Under the pieces are notes generated by a model that saw only the letters and a program-made list of their open reading frames with translations, was not told the DNA's origin and made no database searches. Below, piece by piece: positions 1 to 9,147 of a DNA stretch of 55,017 nt (position 1 is the first letter of the stretch; every line of letters begins with the position of its first letter). The DNA is from an uncultured Saprospiraceae bacterium (GTDB taxonomy: Bacteria; Bacteroidota; Bacteroidia; Chitinophagales; Saprospiraceae). The stretch spans positions 1 through 55,017 of the forward strand of contig CALLLR010000144.1 of NCBI GenBank assembly GCA_938008185.1. Reading direction: 5' to 3'. The translations under genes and the position numbers were made by a program.

Positions 1-45
1 GATAATGTAATCTGGCTACTCATAGTCTTAATTTTAAAAAGTGAT

Positions 46-137
46 ACGATTTAATAAGACAAAGTTAACACGATTTAATAAGACAAAAACTATCACGACT
101 TAATCGTATAAAGCTATCACGACTTAATAAGATTCCA
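46..137. repeat. Four imperfect 24-25 bp tandem repeats
   Basis: Four units start near 46, 70, 95 and 119, each beginning ACGAYTTAAT followed by an A-rich stretch. The spacing is 24, 25 and 24 bp. Units 1 and 2 are nearly identical (core ACGATTTAATAAGACAAA), while units 3 and 4 have diverged. The array lies downstream of the maeB stop codon. The function is unknown; it could be degenerate repeat DNA or an array of binding sites. Confidence 0.7.
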
Positions 138-168
138 CAATATCGGACATTTAATATTCAACATTTAT

Positions 169-2460
169 TCACTCCCCCAGTTCCTGTGCGTGTAAAACCG
201 CGATTCCAACCATATCCACAATTTGTCGGATACTCGCTCCCCATTGCAAAATATGAGCAGGTTTATTTAAACCCAGTAAAATTGGTCCAATCATATCCAG
301 CTCTCCTGCTTGTCCTAACAAGTTATAGGCAATATTTGCGGAAGAAAGATTTGGAAAAATCAGTGTATTGGCCCTTTTATCCCCAAGTCTGGAAAACGGG
401 TAATGCTTCCCTAACAATTCAGGGTTTAACGCCATGTGAGCTTGCATCTCCCCGTCTACTTTCCAGTCGGGATGACGGTCGTGTAACAAAGCCGTCGCCT
501 TTCGCATTAGCAAGGCAGATTCCCCCGAGGGGACCGATCCAAAATTGGAATAAGTAACCAGCGCAATCCGCGGTTCGATTTCAAACAATCGTACCTGATC
601 GTGTACCATTTCGGTAATTCCAACGATATCTTCCGGTGTCAAGTGGTGATTAATCGTCGTGTCGGCTAAAAACAAGGGACCACTTTTGGTCATTAAAATA
701 TGAATACCACATACTTTTTTCACCCCTTTCCGGGCACCGATAATCTGCAAGGCAGGACGAACCGTAGTGGGATATTTTTTGGCCAGTCCGCCAATCATCG
801 CATCCGCGTCTCCTTCTTCTACCATCATGGCACCATAATAACTCAAGCCAGTGATCATTTTTTCGGCCTCATCCTGCGTTACGCCTTTACGGTTTCTTTT
901 TTCAAACAAACGATTGGCATAAGTATGCAATGTATGTCTTTCCACTTCATTAGCGGGATATAAAGGATCAATTATTTTTATACCGGGGAGTTGAATATCC
1001 GCTTTCTCCATCAATTGGCCTACCCTTTCTCTATTTCCTAATAAAATAGGAAAAGCAATTTTTTCCTCAATGACAACTCTTACCGCTTTTAAAACATCGA
1101 TATTTTCGGCATCGGCAAAAACCACTTTTTTAGGTTCCTGTTTGGCCTTGGATTCGATAATTTTCGAAATCGTATTTTCGTTTCCTAAACGTCGGGCCAA
1201 TTCTGCTTCGTAAGCATCCCAGTCTTTGATTGGATATTTCGCAACCCCACTTTCCATGGCCGCCCGGGCCACCGCCGGAGCGACGGTAGTGATCAGGCGA
1301 GGATCTACCGGTTTTGGAATAATATAATTTTTTCCAAATTTTAAACTGGCATTGTTATAAGCCATATTAACGATGTTGGGAACTGGCTTTTTCGCCAATT
1401 CTGCCAACGCGTAAACCGCTCCCAGTTTCATTTCTTCGTTGATCTCCGATGCCCGCACATCGAGTGCACCGCGAAAAATAAATGGGAAACCCAGTACATT
1501 ATTGACTTGATTAGGATAATCACTTCTTCCGGTCGCCATGATGCTGTCTGGTCGGGCAGTTTTGGCAACGTCGTAACTAATTTCGGGCGTTGGGTTGGCC
1601 ATCGCAAAGATGATGCAGTCGCGCGCCATTCCTTTGATCATGGTAGCATCCAGAATATTTCCCTTAGACAATCCTACGAAAACATCGGCGCCTTTTAGAA
1701 TCTCCGTCAGGCTGGTATCCATCGCGACGGTACCGTTGACAAATTCTGGTTTTTTTCCATTTAGATTGGTACGATCCGGATGAATGAGTCCTTTACTATC
1801 GTACATGTAAATATTTTCTTTTTTGGCACCGAGCGAAACATAAAGTCGCGTACAGGAAATCGCCGAAGCTCCTGCTCCGTTGATCACAATTTTTACCGTT
1901 GCAATATTTTTATCTACAATTTCCAGTGCATTTAATAAGGCTGCTGCACTGATGATGGCCGTGCCGTGCTGATCGTCGTGCATGACGGGAATGTTTAATT
2001 CTTTTTTTAGCCGCTCTTCTATTTCAAAACAAGCCGGAGCAGAAATATCTTCCAGATTGATGCCACCGAAAGTAGGTTCCAGAATTTTTACGGTACGAAT
2101 AAATTCTTCAATATCTTTAGTATTTAATTCCAAATCAAAGCAGTCAATATCTGCGTAAATTTTGAATAAAAGTCCTTTTCCTTCCATCACGGGTTTGCTG
2201 GCCTCGGGACCGATATCCCCCAATCCAAGAACCGCCGTACCATTACTGATGACGGCCACCAGATTTCCTTTTGCGGTGTATCTGTAGACGTCTTCGGGAT
2301 GACTGGCAATTTCATTACAAGGCTCCGCCACTCCCGGAGAATAAGCCAGTGACAAATCTCTTTGGTTAGCCGTTGCCTTGGTAGGAATCACTTCTATTTT
2401 TCCGGGACGACCATTTTCGTGGTATTCCAGTGCGTCTTCTTTCAGTGTGTTCTTTTCCAT
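169..2460 (-). CDS. maeB: NADP-dependent malic enzyme, MaeB type with phosphotransacetylase-like C-terminal domain
   Basis: This enzyme oxidatively decarboxylates malate to pyruvate, giving NAD(P)H in the cytosol. The 763 residues match the usual length of the long MaeB class. The N-terminal malic-enzyme domain (about 1-390) carries the [12 protein letters not shown] motif near residues 37-48, MHDDQHGTA near 160-168 and the nucleotide-binding GAGAS motif near 195-199. The C-terminal half (about 430-763) resembles phosphate acetyltransferase, a domain thought to regulate the family rather than catalyse. The start is an ATG with no longer in-frame alternative needed. Malate dehydrogenase lies just upstream on the same strand, but a terminator at 2541-2584 separates the two, so they are probably independent transcripts. 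NADP preference is inferred from the class. Confidence 0.95.
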   Translation of the reverse strand: MEKNTLKEDALEYHENGRPGKIEVIPTKATANQRDLSLAYSPGVAEPCNEIASHPEDVYRYTAKGNLVAVISNGTAVLGLGDIGPEASKPVMEGKGLLFKIYADIDCFDLELNTKDIEEFIRTVKILEPTFGGINLEDISAPACFEIEERLKKELNIPVMHDDQHGTAIISAAALLNALEIVDKNIATVKIVINGAGASAISCTRLYVSLGAKKENIYMYDSKGLIHPDRTNLNGKKPEFVNGTVAMDTSLTEILKGADVFVGLSKGNILDATMIKGMARDCIIFAMANPTPEISYDVAKTARPDSIMATGRSDYPNQVNNVLGFPFIFRGALDVRASEINEEMKLGAVYALAELAKKPVPNIVNMAYNNASLKFGKNYIIPKPVDPRLITTVAPAVARAAMESGVAKYPIKDWDAYEAELARRLGNENTISKIIESKAKQEPKKVVFADAENIDVLKAVRVVIEEKIAFPILLGNRERVGQLMEKADIQLPGIKIIDPLYPANEVERHTLHTYANRLFEKRNRKGVTQDEAEKMITGLSYYGAMMVEEGDADAMIGGLAKKYPTTVRPALQIIGARKGVKKVCGIHILMTKSGPLFLADTTINHHLTPEDIVGITEMVHDQVRLFEIEPRIALVTYSNFGSVPSGESALLMRKATALLHDRHPDWKVDGEMQAHMALNPELLGKHYPFSRLGDKRANTLIFPNLSSANIAYNLLGQAGELDMIGPILLGLNKPAHILQWGASIRQIVDMVGIAVLHAQELGE

Positions 2461-2540
2461 TCTAGTAGTTGGTTAAAATAATTTAGGGGATAAAGGCGTA
2501 GGATGTGTGAAGCAGTATCTAACTTAAACAATGGTTATAA

Positions 2541-2584
2541 AAAATCAAAAAGGCGAAATACAGCCTTGACCATATTCCGCCTTT
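2541..2584 (-). terminator. Intrinsic terminator of mdh
   Basis: Two 12-base arms (2549-2560 and 2573-2584) pair, with one G-U type position, around a 12-base loop. On the minus strand the hairpin is followed by a T-rich run. It lies 16 bp after the mdh stop codon and before the maeB start. Confidence 0.75.
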
Positions 2585-2600
2585 GTGGGAGAAAGTAAAA

Positions 2601-3533
2601 TTATACTTTCATTTTTTTATAACTATTCAGTACTTCTCTTACCGCATCGGCAGATTTGTGAAGACTCTTCATTTCCGTTTTATTCAGTTTCAATTCGATC
2701 AATTGATTGATTCCGTTTTTACCTAATTTTACGGGAACACCAAGGAACATATCTTTGAGACCATACTGCCCGGATAACCAGGTACAACAAGGGAAAATAC
2801 GATTGTCATCTTTCACGATGGATTCTACCATTTGAGCAGCAGCTGCTCCCGGCGCGTACCAGGCAGAAGTGCCCATCAAACCAACCAATTCTCCGCCACC
2901 TTTCTTGGTGCGCTGAACGATTGCGTTTAGTTTGTCTTTTTCAATTAATTCGGTGACAGGAATTCCGGCAACGGTTGTATATCTTGGTAATGGCACCATC
3001 GTATCTCCGTGTCCACCCATCAATACCGCAGAAAGATCTTTAGGAGAAACATTTAGCTCCGTTGCTAAAAATGCCCGGTAGCGAGCAGTATCCAGAATAC
3101 CTGCCATCCCAAAAACGCGATTTGGTTTAAGACCAGAGGCTTTATATGCTGCGTAGGTCATTACATCCAATGGATTAGAAACCACGATAATGATCGGATT
3201 CTTGGAATGCTTCATAATAGACTTGGTTACCATCCCTACGATCTTGGCATTGGTAGAAATCAAATCATCCCGACTCATACCCGGCTTGCGGGGAATACCA
3301 GCGGTGATGACCACGATATCCGAATTTTTGGTGTCTTTGTAGTTGTCTGTCCCAGTAATCATGGTACTGTAAGAATCAATGGGTGCCTGCTGCCAGGTAT
3401 CCAAGGCTTTCCCCTTTGCGAAGTCCCCTTTTAAATCCAGCAGAACAATTTCTTTAACGATGTCTTTGTGCGCTAAAACATTAGCTACCGTGGCGCCAAC
3501 ATTACCGGCTCCCACTACGGTTACTTTACTCAT
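2601..3533 (-). CDS. mdh: Malate dehydrogenase, NAD-dependent (LDH-like group)
   Basis: This TCA-cycle enzyme interconverts malate and oxaloacetate. The 310-residue protein begins with the Rossmann motif GAGNVGAT (8-15). Asp33 at the end of the second strand (LLDL) favours NAD over NADP. The substrate-binding arginines sit in IPRKPGMSRDDL (80-91), and the catalytic His175 is in the MGGHGDTMVP motif. The malate-type arginine pattern, rather than lactate-type Gln, supports malate as substrate. The length is typical of the bacterial tetrameric LDH-like MDH class. A TACATTTG sequence upstream is a candidate -7 promoter element. Confidence 0.95.
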   Translation of the reverse strand: MSKVTVVGAGNVGATVANVLAHKDIVKEIVLLDLKGDFAKGKALDTWQQAPIDSYSTMITGTDNYKDTKNSDIVVITAGIPRKPGMSRDDLISTNAKIVGMVTKSIMKHSKNPIIIVVSNPLDVMTYAAYKASGLKPNRVFGMAGILDTARYRAFLATELNVSPKDLSAVLMGGHGDTMVPLPRYTTVAGIPVTELIEKDKLNAIVQRTKKGGGELVGLMGTSAWYAPGAAAAQMVESIVKDDNRIFPCCTWLSGQYGLKDMFLGVPVKLGKNGINQLIELKLNKTEMKSLHKSADAVREVLNSYKKMKV

Positions 3534-3593
3534 TATTTTTATTGATTTTATTTAAACCAGACAGCTGGCTTACGTTTGGAAATAATTTGAAGG

Positions 3594-3601
3594 CAAATGT
3601 A
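3594..3601 (-). promoter_or_regulatory. Candidate Bacteroidota -7 element (TACATTTG) upstream of mdh
   Basis: The minus strand reads TACATTTG about 60 bp before the mdh start, matching TAnnTTTG. No convincing -33 TTTG was found at the usual distance, so support is only partial. Confidence 0.35.
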
Positions 3602-3729
3602 GGCTTTTTTTGATACTTTTAAGGGGATTCAGAAGGGTTTATGGTAAGATTGTTGAAAGAAGTTATTTATAATCCTGGTACGAATCAGGAGTTGAATCTT
3701 GGATGGAAATTTATCTGACTATCGGTAAA

Positions 3730-3866
3730 AAGGCGCCTTGCTCTGGCTTCCTTCCTTCACTCGACCGCGCCTGCCGGCAGACAGGACTGAAGAGGGCAAG
3801 AAGCGAAAAGCAGGAAGCAATCCCAGCGTTTAAACCCGCCGGTCCGGCCGGCAGGGAGGGAGGATG
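3730..3866. repeat. GC-rich palindromic intergenic segment
   Basis: This patch lies in the 411 bp mdh / M43 protease gap and is much richer in G and C than its surroundings. It contains overlapping palindromic blocks built on GCCTGCCGGCAG and CCGGTCCGGCCGGCAGG, plus a GAAGAGGGCAAGAAGCGAAAAGCAGG-like block. A related block occurs at about 42755-42810 on the other strand, and a shorter CCTGTCCGGCCAGCA block near 46768. No ORF was seen. It is probably a dispersed repeat of unknown function. Confidence 0.45.
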
Positions 3867-3871
3867 ATAAC

Positions 3872-3887
3872 TAAGTTTGTAAATTTG
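3872..3887 (+). promoter_or_regulatory. Two adjacent TAnnTTTG motifs upstream of the M43 protease gene
   Basis: TAAGTTTG and TAAATTTG lie back to back, each matching the Bacteroidota -7 consensus, about 58-73 bp before the preferred ATG. No clear -33 element is visible, so which one is used cannot be told. Confidence 0.4.
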
Positions 3888-3944
3888 TTTTTAAACCCTG
3901 ATTCATATTAAAAATTTTATCATTTGGTAATTAATCTATTATTT

Positions 3945-5489
3945 ATGAAATTTTCACGCTACTTATCCGCTTGTTTGCTCGTCTTGTTTTTTGGAACTAA
4001 CCGCTCTGTAATTGCACAAAGCTGCTTTACGGCGGGCTTGGTGGATATTGAGAACAGACTTTCTCAGAATCAGGCCTTGTACGCCAACCAGGCAGGCGTA
4101 AGAGCAGTCCAGTACGTCCCGGTAGCTTTACACGCAGTGCGGAATACCGATGGTTTGGACGGAATCTCCGAATCGCAATTACTGGATATGATGTGTATTT
4201 TGAATGATAAATATCAGGATCAGGAAATTCAATTCTATCTGACCAATCCTCCGGTTCATTATATTAACAATACGGGAATCAATAATGTACCCAACCAATT
4301 TACCAGCGAATTAAAAGCGGCTAGAGTGCCCAATGCCATCAACGTTTTTGTTACCAATAATATCAATGACCAATTGGGAGCAGCAGGTTATTATCAGTCG
4401 CCAGCAGGATGGGATGGCAATGATTTTATTGTAGTGGCCCGTAATTTCGTGTATGCTCAGAATGTTTTTCCCCACGAGATCGGTCATTTTTTTAGTCTCC
4501 TCCACCCTTTTCACGGCTGGGAAAATAATCCCTGGAGTGAAAGTGCCTGGGGAAATCCGGTCGGTGTCAACGCTCCGAGTGATCCCGGTATTTTTCCTGC
4601 TCCGATTGCCAACGAATTTCAAAATGGAAACAATTGTAGTACGGCCGGAGACCGGATTTGTGATACACCACCCGATTATTTATTTGCCTTGCATCCTAAT
4701 CAGGTAGGATGTGCCAACTGGACCATTCCAGTCCGGGATCCGAGCAATACAATCGTCGATCCACAAGAAAACAATGTTATGTCTTATTTTGGAAATTGTG
4801 GAAATCATACGTTTACCGCTGGTCAAAAAGAAGCGATTTTAATGGACTTGATGAATGCTCCGGAAAGAGACTACGTTCGAAATTCGTACACTCCAAATAT
4901 GACCGTCATTAACTCCGTCCCTAATTTATTATCTCCCGCAGAAGGATCGACCGTTAATTCCAGCGAATCCGTTTCCGTTTCCTGGTTTCCGGTAATTGAA
5001 GCGCAGTATTACGTGGTGGAACTTGATTTGAGTCCTGGATTTTCTTCTCCATTCAGAAAAAGTCTGGTTGGTGCAGCGTCGACTCCGAACGCCGTTTTTA
5101 CGGATTTGCAAGAAAATACCGAATACTTTTGGCGAGTGCGACCGTTTACGGAATATACGACTTGCACCGGGTATTCCGATCAGGGATCCTTCTTTACGCC
5201 CATGAGCACAGGAGTGGATAATTTATCAGAAATCTCAGACTGGTATATCGCGCCCAATCCAGTCGAAAGAGCGGAACCAATCCAACTATTATTAGCGTCT
5301 AACACCTCTTTTGCCGCAAAAATTGACATTTACAATCAAATGGGACAGCGGGTATACCAACAATCCAGATTAATGAACACCGGAGCAGAATCCCTTCACC
5401 TCAAAACGGCAGAACTACCAAGTGGAATTTATTTTGTTTCCATCAGTGGAACATCCGGCAGAACAACGAAACGGTTATTGGTGCGGTGA
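3945..5489 (+). CDS. Secreted M43-family (pappalysin-like) zinc metalloprotease with FN3-like and T9SS sorting domains
   Basis: This is a predicted cell-surface or secreted endopeptidase. A signal peptide occupies about residues 1-25, ending near VIAQS. The extended zinc motif HEIGHFFSLLH lies at 177-187, and a Met-turn candidate NNVMSYFG at 276-283. Both fit the M43 metzincins, and the DRICDTPPD cysteine segment is typical of M43B members. A fibronectin-III-like domain follows (about 305-400). The last 80 residues form a type A T9SS sorting domain, with PNPVE, IYNQMGQRVYQ and LPSGIYFVSI elements and a basic C-terminus. A TTG 21 bp upstream would add seven residues before the signal peptide; the ATG at 3945 gives a cleaner signal sequence. 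The substrate is unknown. Confidence 0.88.
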   Translation: MKFSRYLSACLLVLFFGTNRSVIAQSCFTAGLVDIENRLSQNQALYANQAGVRAVQYVPVALHAVRNTDGLDGISESQLLDMMCILNDKYQDQEIQFYLTNPPVHYINNTGINNVPNQFTSELKAARVPNAINVFVTNNINDQLGAAGYYQSPAGWDGNDFIVVARNFVYAQNVFPHEIGHFFSLLHPFHGWENNPWSESAWGNPVGVNAPSDPGIFPAPIANEFQNGNNCSTAGDRICDTPPDYLFALHPNQVGCANWTIPVRDPSNTIVDPQENNVMSYFGNCGNHTFTAGQKEAILMDLMNAPERDYVRNSYTPNMTVINSVPNLLSPAEGSTVNSSESVSVSWFPVIEAQYYVVELDLSPGFSSPFRKSLVGAASTPNAVFTDLQENTEYFWRVRPFTEYTTCTGYSDQGSFFTPMSTGVDNLSEISDWYIAPNPVERAEPIQLLLASNTSFAAKIDIYNQMGQRVYQQSRLMNTGAESLHLKTAELPSGIYFVSISGTSGRTTKRLLVR

Positions 5490-5505
5490 TCGGCTGAATA
5501 GTAGA

Positions 5506-5616
5506 GAGGTGTTCACTTAACTGTGTCTGATTGATTAGATTAATTTACAGGAGTATATATTTTTTTTATAATCAATTGTTAATCAGTTAGTCTCTTTTTA
5601 CGCAATGCTAACGCAA
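5506..5616 (-). repeat. Dispersed repeat family B, degenerate copy
   Basis: On the minus strand this begins TTGCGTTAGCATTGCGTAAA (5616 downward) and ends near 5506 with ACACAGTTAAGTGAACACCTC. Both ends recur in the 181 bp copy at 11629-11809, and the second end also at 28965-28992. The middle does not align clearly, and no transposase is encoded. The terminal sequence resembles inverted-repeat ends of transposons; that assignment is inference. Confidence 0.6.
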
Positions 5617-5658
5617 CAAAAACACAGATTATTTAATGGTGGGATTTGAAATTTCATC

Positions 5659-6219
5659 TTACCGCTCGCGATATTTCGCCAAAGCGATACGCAATAATTT
5701 CAGCGCCTTCGATATCTGGTTTTCTACCGTCTTAGTGGAAATTTCCAGTTCCGTAGCGATTTGCTGGTAGGAATATTCTTCAAAACGACTGAGGGTAAAA
5801 ACAATCCGACAACGTTCCGGCAGATCATCAATCGCTTTGTGTAAAACGGCCGTTAACTCTTCATTTTGTAAATCAATCAGTGCCGTGGCGGGCATCCCCA
5901 TCTCGTGGCTATGGTCTTCCACGTCCGAAAATTTCATTCTTTGACTCCGGATATAATTTAAGGTTTTGTTGATGACGGCTCTTTTGAGATAAGCACGGAC
6001 AGAAGTGGTAATATTGAGTTTTTCCCTTTTTTTCCATAATTCATAAAACACATCCTGGGCCAAATCTTCGATCAGATGTCCGTCCGGTAGTACCCGATAA
6101 GCAGCCTGACAGACAAATCGATAATGCCGTCGAAAGAGCAGATCAATGGCCTCGGAGCGATTATTCTGTAGCATTTCCAATAGTTCGGCTTCGGTATAAC
6201 CGTCGGCATCCTTCTTCAT
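5659..6219 (-). CDS. ECF-type RNA polymerase sigma-70 factor (Bacteroidota family)
   Basis: This is a predicted extracytoplasmic-function sigma factor. Region 2 carries the LIEDLAQDVFYELWKKRE core-binding helix and a following promoter-melting stretch. Region 4 has the LPERCRIVF ... YSYQQIATELEISTKTVENQISKALK helix-turn-helix. It looks like the FecI-like Bacteroidetes family 1 sigma factors. The preferred ATG at 6219 starts one base after the thyA stop codon; an in-frame ATG at 6261 would overlap thyA by 41 bp and add 14 residues. Neither has a Shine-Dalgarno sequence. No anti-sigma (FecR) or SusCD gene follows, so it is an orphan at this locus and its signal and regulon are unknown. It is probably cotranscribed with thyA. 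Confidence 0.88.
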   Translation of the reverse strand: MKKDADGYTEAELLEMLQNNRSEAIDLLFRRHYRFVCQAAYRVLPDGHLIEDLAQDVFYELWKKREKLNITTSVRAYLKRAVINKTLNYIRSQRMKFSDVEDHSHEMGMPATALIDLQNEELTAVLHKAIDDLPERCRIVFTLSRFEEYSYQQIATELEISTKTVENQISKALKLLRIALAKYRER

Positions 6220-6220
6220 C

Positions 6221-7015
6221 TTATATTGATACGGCGGCTTTAATGTGAGGGTGCGGATCATAAGCGATTAACTCAAAATCTTCGTATTTAAAATCAAAGA
6301 TCGAAGTAACTTTTGGATTGATCAATATCGTTGGTAAAGGACGGGGCTCACGGGTAAGCTGTAAGCGAGCCTGATCCAAATGATTATTGTATAAATGTGC
6401 GTCACCAAAAGTATGAATAAATTCACCAGCTTTAAGTCCAGTCACCTGTGCCAGCATCATGGTCAGCAACGCGTAAGAAGCAATATTAAAGGGTACACCC
6501 AAAAAGGTATCCGCAGATCTTTGGTAGAGCTGACAGGATAGTTTTCCATCATTGACATAAAACTGAAAAAGACAATGACAAGGGCTTAGCGCCATGTCGG
6601 GAAGTTCGCCTACGTTCCAGGCGTTCACGATGATACGGCGGGAGTCCGGATTATTTTTGATTAAATCTACTACTTGTTCGATTTGATCAATTGTTTTTCC
6701 GTCCGGAGTGGACCAGCTGCGCCATTGTTTACCGTACACGGGACCTAAATCCCCGTTTTCATCCGCCCAGCCGTTCCATATTTTTACACCATGATCGGTG
6801 AGATACTGAATATTTGTATCTCCATTGAGAAACCACAATAATTCGTAAATAATGGACTTCAGGTGTAATTTTTTGGTGGTAACCAATGGAAAACCTTCTG
6901 CCAGATCAAAGCGCATCTGATAGCCAAAGACACTTTTAGTACCGGTTCCGGTTCGATCTGTTTTATTATTTCCATGATCCAGAATATGCTGGAGTAATTG
7001 ATGGTAGGCTTTCAT
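6221..7015 (-). CDS. thyA: Thymidylate synthase
   Basis: This enzyme methylates dUMP to dTMP using methylene-tetrahydrofolate. With the ATG at 7015 the protein has 264 residues, the same as the E. coli enzyme. The catalytic Cys146 sits in [12 protein letters not shown], the RTGTGT phosphate loop is at 21-26 and SRRIIVNAW at 125-133. The protein ends with the conserved [13 protein letters not shown] tail. A longer reading frame starting at 7042 adds nine residues before the canonical MKxY start and is unlikely. The ECF sigma gene follows immediately. Confidence 0.97.
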   Translation of the reverse strand: MKAYHQLLQHILDHGNNKTDRTGTGTKSVFGYQMRFDLAEGFPLVTTKKLHLKSIIYELLWFLNGDTNIQYLTDHGVKIWNGWADENGDLGPVYGKQWRSWSTPDGKTIDQIEQVVDLIKNNPDSRRIIVNAWNVGELPDMALSPCHCLFQFYVNDGKLSCQLYQRSADTFLGVPFNIASYALLTMMLAQVTGLKAGEFIHTFGDAHLYNNHLDQARLQLTREPRPLPTILINPKVTSIFDFKYEDFELIAYDPHPHIKAAVSI

Positions 7016-7286
7016 GACTGTAGATTTGTCCGCAAAATACAATTTTTAAGAATGAAAATTCAATAAGTTTGCTTAAATGGAGAAATATTGTAACGATAGT
7101 CCAGGCATTTTTGAAGACATCCTGGTTAGAGCTTGTCTAAGTTTGATTTTAGCCATTGGCTATTTGCAATTAGCTACCCTTTGTTCGTGAATATGGAACA
7201 AGTTTATTGATTGTCAGTTTTTTAAACTATTATTGTAGATACGATTTTATGTTAGGGTTTACCAATTTTTTTTTCGTCTTTGATTT
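7016..7286. other. Intergenic region between thyA and START-domain gene
   Basis: This AT-rich gap of 271 bp separates divergent genes and must hold both promoters. It includes a short inverted sequence around TAGCCATTGGCTA (near 7151-7165). No ORF, RNA gene or strong promoter match was recognised. Confidence 0.4.
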
Positions 7287-7973
7287 ATGAATAAAGCTTT
7301 TATACCATTATTTTTCTTAATTTTTGTGCTTATTTCATCGACTACTTTGGCACAGGAATACGAATGGGAATTTAAAAAAGAGACCCACGGTATAAAGGTT
7401 TATACCCGAGACATCGCCGATTCCAACTTAAAAGCCTTAAAAATCATCATGGAAGTAGATATTTCTGTGAATGCGATCATGGGCTTATTGATGGATACCA
7501 AATCCTACCCAGAATGGGTGTATAAATGTAGTAAAGCAGGCCCTGTAGCGGTTAACTCTGTATTAAATACCGTAGATTATTACCAAATAGACTTTCCGTG
7601 GCCTTTTAGTGACCGGGATTTGTATACGAATACGATTACCTCAATTGATTCCGAAACCGGTGTGATTACCTCAACTTCTACTGGAATAGCCGACTACGGC
7701 CCCGAACGGCCTGGATTTGTCAGAGTTCCTACGCATTTTAATCAATGGATTATTACGCCCGTTTCCCCAGAAAAAACACATCTAAAATATTTTTTAAGTA
7801 GTACTCCCGGTGGGTCTATCCCCGACTGGCTGGTCAACCTGGCCGCAGATCAGGGTCCGATCAAAAGCATGCAGGCCTTTTTTAAATTGGCCAGCTGTTC
7901 CCCTTACGCAGAAAGCCAAGAATGGCTGTCGGAAAGTGGGCCGGTGCCTCCTACTCAGAAGAAACAAGATTAA
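7287..7973 (+). CDS. Secreted START-domain (lipid-binding superfamily) protein
   Basis: This 228-residue protein has a clear signal peptide (about 1-22, cleaved after TTLAQ). The rest resembles a bacterial START/SRPBCC domain: IKVYTRDI, SYPEWVYKCSKAGPV, YYQIDFPWPFSDRDLY and TPGGSIPDWLVN are typical strand-helix landmarks, and the family binds hydrophobic ligands. It is predicted to act in the periplasm or be exported. The ligand is unknown. It appears to be a single-gene transcript, convergent with the thioredoxin gene 50 bp downstream. Residues 205-228 are polar and probably disordered. Confidence 0.8.
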   Translation: MNKAFIPLFFLIFVLISSTTLAQEYEWEFKKETHGIKVYTRDIADSNLKALKIIMEVDISVNAIMGLLMDTKSYPEWVYKCSKAGPVAVNSVLNTVDYYQIDFPWPFSDRDLYTNTITSIDSETGVITSTSTGIADYGPERPGFVRVPTHFNQWIITPVSPEKTHLKYFLSSTPGGSIPDWLVNLAADQGPIKSMQAFFKLASCSPYAESQEWLSESGPVPPTQKKQD

Positions 7974-8023
7974 TCGTAAATTGTTAATCTTTAATGAGAA
8001 AGACTTAGGCATTTCGACCAATC

Positions 8024-8980
8024 TTAAGGAGCCGCACTTCCAAGAATGCCGCGCAATTCGTCGATTCTTTGTGCTCCTTCGTACTTTCCTACTATGTTTT
8101 GCTGACTGTCCAGGATGACAAAGCTAGGCAGTGCTTCTACATTGTAAAACTGACGCAGATTAATGCCATCAATATTATCAATATCGACGGTCAGGGTATG
8201 ATAATTTTTGGCCAGTAGTCGGCTAATTTCCGGATCTGGAAAGACATTCTTTTCCATCATCTTACAGGGTAAACACCATCTCGCACCGAATTTTATGAAG
8301 ATTTTTTTCCCATCCAGCACCGATTGTGCCTTAATCGCATGAAAGGCTTCACTGGTGATCTCCGCTGTATTAGCAACGGCTACTGTCCGATCCGTCACTG
8401 TGTTTGATGGTCTGATATCTGATCTAGAGACGGGAGCTTTAATAATTGGTTTAAGGGGTGGTTTGTTAGTTTCCGTTGGTTTGGGAGTAGTGGCAGCTTT
8501 CGAATCAGTCTTCGATGTGGGAGTACCCGCCGGATCGGCCGCTGCGGCATTGGCAACCAAAAATCGAAAAGAATTATTGGTCTCAGAGGTGACAGTGTTA
8601 GTTGCTGAGTTTGCCGCAGGTGCCTCGGAAATTCCAGTCATTCCAAGCGAAGCAGTAGCGGTTTTAGGGGCTACGGGTGAATCTTCAGACCAGGAAGGAA
8701 TCCAGCTTAAATTAGCTTGATTTGCTGATTTTCCCATGAACAATTCGCTACTAAGTATTCCGGAACCCAAAACGAGGCCAGAAATTAGTAATCCCAATGC
8801 CACCCTGGAGGCGATATTTAGTATTTCTTTACCCTTGGAAAGAACGGGTGGAGTCGATAATTTAGGTTGAGGTTTAAAACTTACGGGTGTAGGTTCTAAA
8901 GCAAATTCGAAAAAAAGAGGTTGTAAATTTGAAGGGGAATTTCCCTCAAAAAAAGATTTTTCTGGAGTTGGAGCTACCAT
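8024..8980 (-). CDS. Membrane-anchored thioredoxin-fold protein with long disordered linker
   Basis: The 318 residues break into a proline-rich cytosolic N-terminus (1-56), one transmembrane helix (about 58-78), a linker of about 120 residues rich in Ala, Thr, Pro and Lys, and a C-terminal thioredoxin-like domain (about 205-318). The active site is WCLPCK at 235-240, preceded by FIKFGAR, and the cis-proline is in ALPSF near 283-287. This resembles thioredoxin_7 or DsbD-gamma domains that reduce disulfides in the periplasm. The topology implies the redox domain is outside the inner membrane. The partner is unknown, since no dsbD or ccdA gene is nearby. The separated anchor and long tether are unusual for a thioredoxin. 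Confidence 0.78.
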   Translation of the reverse strand: MVAPTPEKSFFEGNSPSNLQPLFFEFALEPTPVSFKPQPKLSTPPVLSKGKEILNIASRVALGLLISGLVLGSGILSSELFMGKSANQANLSWIPSWSEDSPVAPKTATASLGMTGISEAPAANSATNTVTSETNNSFRFLVANAAAADPAGTPTSKTDSKAATTPKPTETNKPPLKPIIKAPVSRSDIRPSNTVTDRTVAVANTAEITSEAFHAIKAQSVLDGKKIFIKFGARWCLPCKMMEKNVFPDPEISRLLAKNYHTLTVDIDNIDGINLRQFYNVEALPSFVILDSQQNIVGKYEGAQRIDELRGILGSAAP

Positions 8981-9147
8981 AATTTCAATACTAATAGTTA
9001 CGCAATATGTTTGTTTTCAAATGGGACCAAAGACCATTCGTTTTGCGTTTTCTCAAGGTAGTTCGCGTCAAATATAGATAAATATCCCAAATAATTGGAA
9101 TTTTTAGATAAAAAATTAAATCTGCCTATACATATTAAAATATTTAA

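Noticed and set aside
46-137. Tandem repeats considered as a CRISPR array
   Set aside because: Unit spacing is only 24-25 bp with no unique spacers and no cas genes.
186-557. 123-codon plus-strand ORF inside maeB
   Set aside because: It is the antisense shadow of a conserved enzyme; no independent evidence.
7016-7042. N-terminal extension of thyA from 7042
   Set aside because: Adds nine residues before the canonical start; the 264-residue form matches the family.
7131-7175. GAGCTTGTCTAAGTTTG sequence resembling a block near 42724
   Set aside because: The match is short and interrupted; too weak for a repeat family.
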